Source: Podochytrium sp. JEL0797 (taxonomy: Eukaryota > Chytridiomycota > Chytridiomycetes > Chytridiales > Chytriomycetaceae). Taken from it: a stretch of 11,594 bases of DNA. The stretch covers positions 1 to 11,594 of the forward strand of contig JADGJG010000865.1 of assembly GCA_027596195.1 (NCBI GenBank), in the 5' to 3' direction. Below, piece after piece: positions 7,951 through 11,594 of the stretch. Made by a program: the position numbers and the translations under genes. Under the pieces are notes generated by a model. That model worked only from the letters and a program-made list of their open reading frames with translations. It was not told the origin of the DNA and ran no database searches. Numbering within the stretch: the stretch's first letter is position 1; each line of letters starts with the position of its first letter.

Positions 7951-8660
7951 TTGGAATTTGGAACTGGATTAATATTGTTTGGTCGATTCAAGACATTGCC
8001 TTCAGGCCTTTATTTTTCAAGAAAAGAAAGGATAAGAGAAGAGAGTGAAAGGAGTAATTGGAAAAGTGGCCGTCTGGGGGGACCCACTCGTCGTGCGAAC
8101 ACCAGCACTGCCTGTGCCCGAGCCCAAGCTTGATCCAGTTCCACTCGAACTCGAATCCGAATCGAGATTATCGAACGAAATTCCAGTGTCCGAATCGTCC
8201 GCCACTGTGAGGCCAGCAGCTTGTTTGGCACCATCTAAGAGGGAGGGGGTCTGCCTTTTTATCTCACTTTTCTAGGCTTGCCAGAAGTCAGGCTTGACCT
8301 CAAAAGCAATTTGTGGGAGTGCAGCTGCACGCGCGGCATCTCGAGGAAAAGCGCGCCTCCCAAAAGAAAGAAACGCCTCTCTTGCACCACATACTTCCCC
8401 ATGAAAGTCCCATACATTCTATCCGAGGTTGGATCACGGGTGCCTCACATGAGGTCTTGAGGGACTTGCGTGGGACTTCAGCCAACGAATAACAGCAAAT
8501 CACTTTTTAGAAATTGTAAGCTCTCAACCACGTTCAGCAGGTATTAATAAAGTAAGGAGCGATGTGGGAGAGGGGGGTTGCACGCTGGAATTTGGAACTT
8601 TTTTGATTGATGGGTCGACTCAAGACACTGTCAAGGTGGGCTTGGCTTTAAAATCGATTT
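7948..8660. repeat. Decaying tandem repeat of the secreted-protein locus
   Basis: The sequence GGAATTTGGAACT...GATTCAAGACATTGCC at 7950-8000 recurs at 8587-8633 with a few changes. It marks the 3' flank of repeat units. In the second unit (7948 to about 8585) it is followed by the gene remnant and a copy of the leader region. In the third unit it is followed directly by a leader-like block (GGGCTTGGCTTTAAAATCGATTTG, 8638-8661) with no coding part left. Identity is patchy but the order of blocks is kept. The third unit lies directly before the zinc-finger gene on the plus strand. Confidence 0.55.
8017..8232 (-). pseudogene. Truncated copy of the secreted-protein gene (C-terminal part only)
   Basis: On the minus strand this encodes about 70 residues closely matching the end of the 273-residue protein. 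VADDSDTGISFDNLDSDSSSS here aligns with VADDADNGLSWDSLYSDSSSS, and SAGVRTTSGSPQTATFPI with SAGVRTTSGSLQTATLPI. The hydrophobic tail then diverges (TPFTLFSYPFFS), so the anchor signal is altered. Just upstream (8232-8250) the match jumps straight to the parent gene's leader at 7621-7640. The start codon, signal peptide and first three quarters of the coding region were therefore deleted. An AATAAA (8009-8014, minus) remains after the stop. No start ATG exists in frame. Confidence 0.75.
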
Positions 8661-8705
8661 GCAAAAGACGCCTCCCAAAAGTACAACCCCCCCACCCCTC
8701 AACCG

Positions 8706-9968
8706 ATGCTGTCATTCCTCAAGGTTTGTGATTGGGTGGGAAGACGATTCCCTATTTACCCTCTTCCGTAGAAAAAGCCCGCCTTTAATGAGCCGCGCCC
8801 GCACCCTATCACTCGGCAGTGGATCAACAAGTCCGAGATCGACACCCTCTTTGCCGCCCTTGAGATGCAAGCTATCACCTCCTTCAGCTTCCAGGGCACC
8901 CAACCGACACGCCCTTTCCCTGCCCTGACCAAAGGCGACCAATTCCTCATCCTCCGCCAAGTCCAACTCGAAATCCTGACCGTCGGCCAACTCGCACAAG
9001 CCGAAGCCCTCGGACTCGCAAAACAGTTTGGGCAACTGCTCAAACAGGTCGAATCACTCGTCCAGTCCCACCCAGTCGGTTCACTCGCATCCGCCGCATG
9101 GAAGGCCGTCAGCGCACTCAAGCCCAAGAAGCCGGACCCCAGAATGGATATGTTGATCCGGAACGCGGTTGAACTCGCGTTTGTCAACTTTGAAATGTGG
9201 GATCGGAGACTGCTCGCCATGAACAAGTCGCATTACCGGGCGCTTTTGAATCAGGCCGAGCGCAATGTGGATTGGATCCTCACTGGAATCACGGTCCAGG
9301 CGATGCTGCCGGCATTTCAGGACTTGTTTCCGGTGAACTTTAGTCTCGGCGATTTCAAGCCAACGGGGGAGTCTGTGGCGGCTGTGAAAGACAGTGTATC
9401 TCGCTTGCAGTCTACGATTGTGCAGGATCCCGCCGATTTTGCCCAGTGGGTTGTCGAGACGGCCATTGACAAGGCCAAGTTGCATGATGGGGCCAAAAAC
9501 ATTGGCAAGGTTTCGGACGGAGCCAAAGGTGACGTGACGGGTGTCCTGGCAGTTTTAGTGGCTCAAGGAGGGAAAGGGCAGCGCCACTCGTTGGAATGTC
9601 AGCATTGCAAGGTGCAGATTATCGGTGACCGGTACAAGTGCCAGCAGTGCTACGAAGTCCACGGACTCAAGAACGGTGACACTGGTTTCTGTCGCGTTTG
9701 CGTGATGGACAACAAGTGCGGATGCATTCGGTGCAAGTCCCCGAGCCACATTCGCAAAATGTCGCCAGTGATTGGCGGGGATTGCGACTATTGCAAGTTT
9801 GTGCTCACTTCGGATCTGTTCATGTCCAAGGACGCGAAAAGCGGGGACACCAAGGCGATCTGCGGGTTCTGTTTTGGGGTCTGGAGTCAAGATCGTGCCT
9901 TGTTTGATCGCACCAGTGGATTTGCTTGCAATGAGTGGAGATATATTCCCGTGCTTGAAAAGAAGTGA
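8706..9968 (+). CDS. Protein with ZZ-like zinc-finger C-terminus, function unknown
   Basis: The proposed exons are 8706-8723 and 8772-9968, with a 48-nt intron (GTTTGT...CCGTAG), giving 404 residues. The 18-nt first exon encodes MLSFLK. The frame at 8772 is open from the acceptor and reads KKPAFNEPRPHPITRQWINK, which looks like real protein. If this splice is wrong, the start is the ATG at 8865 and the protein has 367 residues. Residues up to about 250 are mostly helical and lack a recognised domain. From about residue 282 there is a Cys-rich part: C-x2-C, RYKCQQC, DTGFCRVC, CGCIRC, SHIRK. This fits a ZZ-type zinc finger, usually a protein or histone-tail binding module. Another Cys-x2-Cys pair set (CDYC, CGFC) follows, perhaps a second zinc site. 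The gene ends 80 nt before the helicase gene. No function is assigned. Confidence 0.7.
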
Positions 9969-10010
9969 ATAAGAAAGGTTTCTTTACTATAAAAGGAAGG
10001 GAAGGGGGTG

Positions 10011-10024
10011 TTTTTTTTTTTTTT
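10011..10024 (+). promoter_or_regulatory. T14 tract before the helicase start
   Basis: Fourteen T residues lie 25 nt upstream of the helicase ATG, inside the 80-nt gap after the zinc-finger gene. Poly(dA:dT) tracts disfavour nucleosomes and are common in fungal core promoters, so a promoter role is plausible. It could also belong to the 3' end of the upstream transcript. Confidence 0.4.
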
Positions 10025-10048
10025 GGTTTTCAATTTCAAATTTCAAAG

Positions 10049-11594
10049 ATGGACGCTGACAACATTGCTTCCGCTGGCTCGTGGGATCAGATCAAGCTGT
10101 CACCAAAGATGTAAGTATACATAGTGAACCAGAAAGATCGCTAGCCACCTCCACTCTTCGAGAATTGGCTCAGTATGCCCACCACTTGCCGATGGTGCAA
10201 CTTACTCCACTGTGTCTCCTATTAACGAATAACAACCACCAAATCCTCAGGCGAGATGCCGTATCTCTAGTTGGCTTCAGCGACATGACACCCGTCCAGG
10301 CGAATGCGATTCCGCTGTTCTTGGCATACAAAGATGTGGTTGTCGAAGCAGCGACTGGATCCGGAAAGACCCTTGCGTTTGTGGTAAGTGATTGTGTCGG
10401 TTCCAGTTGCCATAAAAAACTAACCCCAAATTTCCAGATTCCGATTCTCGAAATGCTCCTTCGTCGCGAAGAACCGTGGCTCAAAACAGAAATCGGCGCC
10501 ATCATCATCTCCCCCACTCGCGAACTGGCAAAGCAAATCCACGAAGTCGTCACAACCTTCCTCAACTTCCTGAACCCTTCTCCCGAGGATGATTCCACTC
10601 CCACCTCCTCGGAACCCATCACCACGCAATACAACCACTGTCTGTCGCACCAACTCTTTATTGGCGGAACCTCAGTCAACCAAGACATTGCTTCCTTCAA
10701 ATCAAAAGGCGGCAACATCCTGATTGGAACCCCCGGCCGCCTCGAAGACCTCCTCACAACCCGCAGCGCGCTCTTCAATACCAAAAACCTCCAAGTCCTC
10801 GTGATGGACGAAGCCGACCGTCTCCTCGAATTCCAACACTCAGTCACCGCGATCCTGCTGCGCCTCCCGAAGCAACGCCGCACGGGACTCTTTAGTGCAA
10901 CCATGAGCGAAGCCCTAGATGGGATCGTGAAGGCTGGGCTTCGAAACCCCGTCAAGGTGGCGGTCAAAGTCGAAACCGTGAACCCTTCGAACGCGTTGAA
11001 CGAGCACCAGTTGACGCCGAGCACATTGTCAATCGGATACACGCTGATGGAACCGCATCAGAAGCTCGAACAGCTGTTTGCTCATGTGAAGGCGCATCCC
11101 TCTGCGAAAACGATCGTCTATTTCGCAACATGCGCGATTGTGGATTACATTTACACCGCCGTCACATTCGACATGGCCGAAGAAACCGACGGCGGAACGA
11201 GCAGTCGAAAAAAGAAGGCCAAACCCTCCAAAAAGTGGGCCGGATTCAGCCACCTCCTCGACGGCGTGCAAGTGTTTTCGTTGCACGGCAAAATGAATCC
11301 CAAACGTCGCGAGGCCGTGTACGAAAAATTTATTGCATGCACGGAACCTTGTTTGCTGCTCACGACGGATGTGTCGTCGCGTGGACTTGACATTCCGGAT
11401 GTCGATTGGGTGATTCAGTTTGATCCGCCGCAGGATCCCAAGTCGTTTAGCCATCGGTGTGGGAGGACTGCGAGGGCTGGGCGGGTTGGAAGCGCGGTGG
11501 TGTATTTGACTCCGGCTGAAGAGACTTATGTTGGTGGGAAAAAACTCATTTTGTTCACTGCCCAGCGGCTCACATGCTAACACACATCCTCATT
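10049..11594 (+). CDS. SPB4: SPB4/DDX55-type DEAD-box RNA helicase (3' end missing)
   Basis: The exons are 10049-10110, 10251-10383 and 10438 to about 11533, with introns of 140 and 54 nt. Spb4/DDX55 is a nucleolar ATP-dependent RNA helicase for late 60S ribosomal subunit assembly. All DEAD-box motifs are present: Q motif (FSDMTPVQ), ATGSGKT (55-61), PTRELA, GG, TPGRLEDLL, DEAD, SAT, VYFATC, TTDVSSRGLDIP and HRCGRTARAGR. Family-like stretches such as KDVVVEAATGSGKTLAFVIP and LFSATMSEALDGIVKAGLRN point to SPB4/DDX55. The start ATG encodes MDADNIASAGSWDQIKLSPK and splices in phase into MRDAVSL. A GTG-started reading from 10081 only runs through the first intron. A Lys-rich insert (SSRKKKAKPSKKW) lies before motif V. 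The coding part ends at a likely donor (GTGGGA, 11534) after AEETYV, and about 170 residues are expected beyond the window. Confidence 0.9.
11534..11594 (+). other. Start of a helicase intron running off the window
   Basis: The frame stays open to a TAA at 11578, but the residues after AEETYV do not fit the family, where EESYI is followed by more conserved protein. GTGGGA at 11534 can serve as donor. GCTAAC at 11576-11581 looks like a fungal branch point, placing the acceptor just past the window. The TAA is then part of the branch site, not a stop codon. Confidence 0.55.

Noticed and set aside
10081..10250. An unspliced helicase start from a GTG at 10081
   Set aside because: The reading runs through a sequence with a strong GTAAGT donor and CTCAG acceptor. 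The upstream ATG at 10049 splices in phase to the conserved Q-motif region.
1..11594. tRNA genes, CRISPR arrays, bacterial operon signals, and transposase or reverse-transcriptase genes
   Set aside because: No T-loop sequence in a foldable context, no regularly spaced repeats, and no protein motif of a mobile element was found on either strand.

Overview
The window looks like nuclear DNA of a fungus. The genes are eukaryotic housekeeping genes of types shared by fungi and animals. They are split by very short GT-AG introns (mostly 48-76 nt, one of 140 nt), genes lie close together, and AATAAA poly(A) signals follow several of them. An early-diverging (chytrid-like) fungus is a reasonable guess from the gene style and the multiplied MYND-type sequences, but that is inference.

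Layout. Positions 1-1225 hold two tandem, broken copies of a MYND zinc-finger gene; each finger has lost a different part. Positions 1226-1690 are non-coding apart from a short repeat tail. SIL1, the ER Hsp70 nucleotide exchange factor, lies at 1691-2729 (+, 2 exons). It converges with BCS1, the mitochondrial complex III assembly AAA ATPase, at 2796-4265 (-, 4 exons), with only 66 nt between the stop codons. BCS1 is divergent from CWC15, a spliceosome subunit, at 4835-5680 (+, 4 exons). The 569-nt gap between their start codons holds a further fragment of the MYND-family sequence, on the minus strand. About 1 kb without a clear gene follows (5681-6763).

Next come a secreted, probably GPI-anchored protein of unknown function (6764-7585, -) and a decaying tandem repeat of its locus. 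One repeat copy keeps only the C-terminal coding part (about 8017-8232), and the next keeps only flanking sequence (about 8580-8660). That last remnant abuts a gene for a protein with a ZZ-like zinc-finger C-terminus (8706-9968, +). Eighty nt later begins the SPB4/DDX55 DEAD-box RNA helicase for 60S ribosome assembly (10049 to the window end, +, 3' end missing).

The housekeeping genes (protein folding in the ER, respiratory complex assembly, splicing, ribosome assembly) are not functionally linked. The coding structures of SIL1, BCS1 and CWC15 were rebuilt exon by exon; all splice phases close in frame and the joined protein ends match the families. No dedicated novel defence or mobile system was found. 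The most informative features are the two decaying duplicate families and several genes whose true starts or ends differ from a simple ORF reading.
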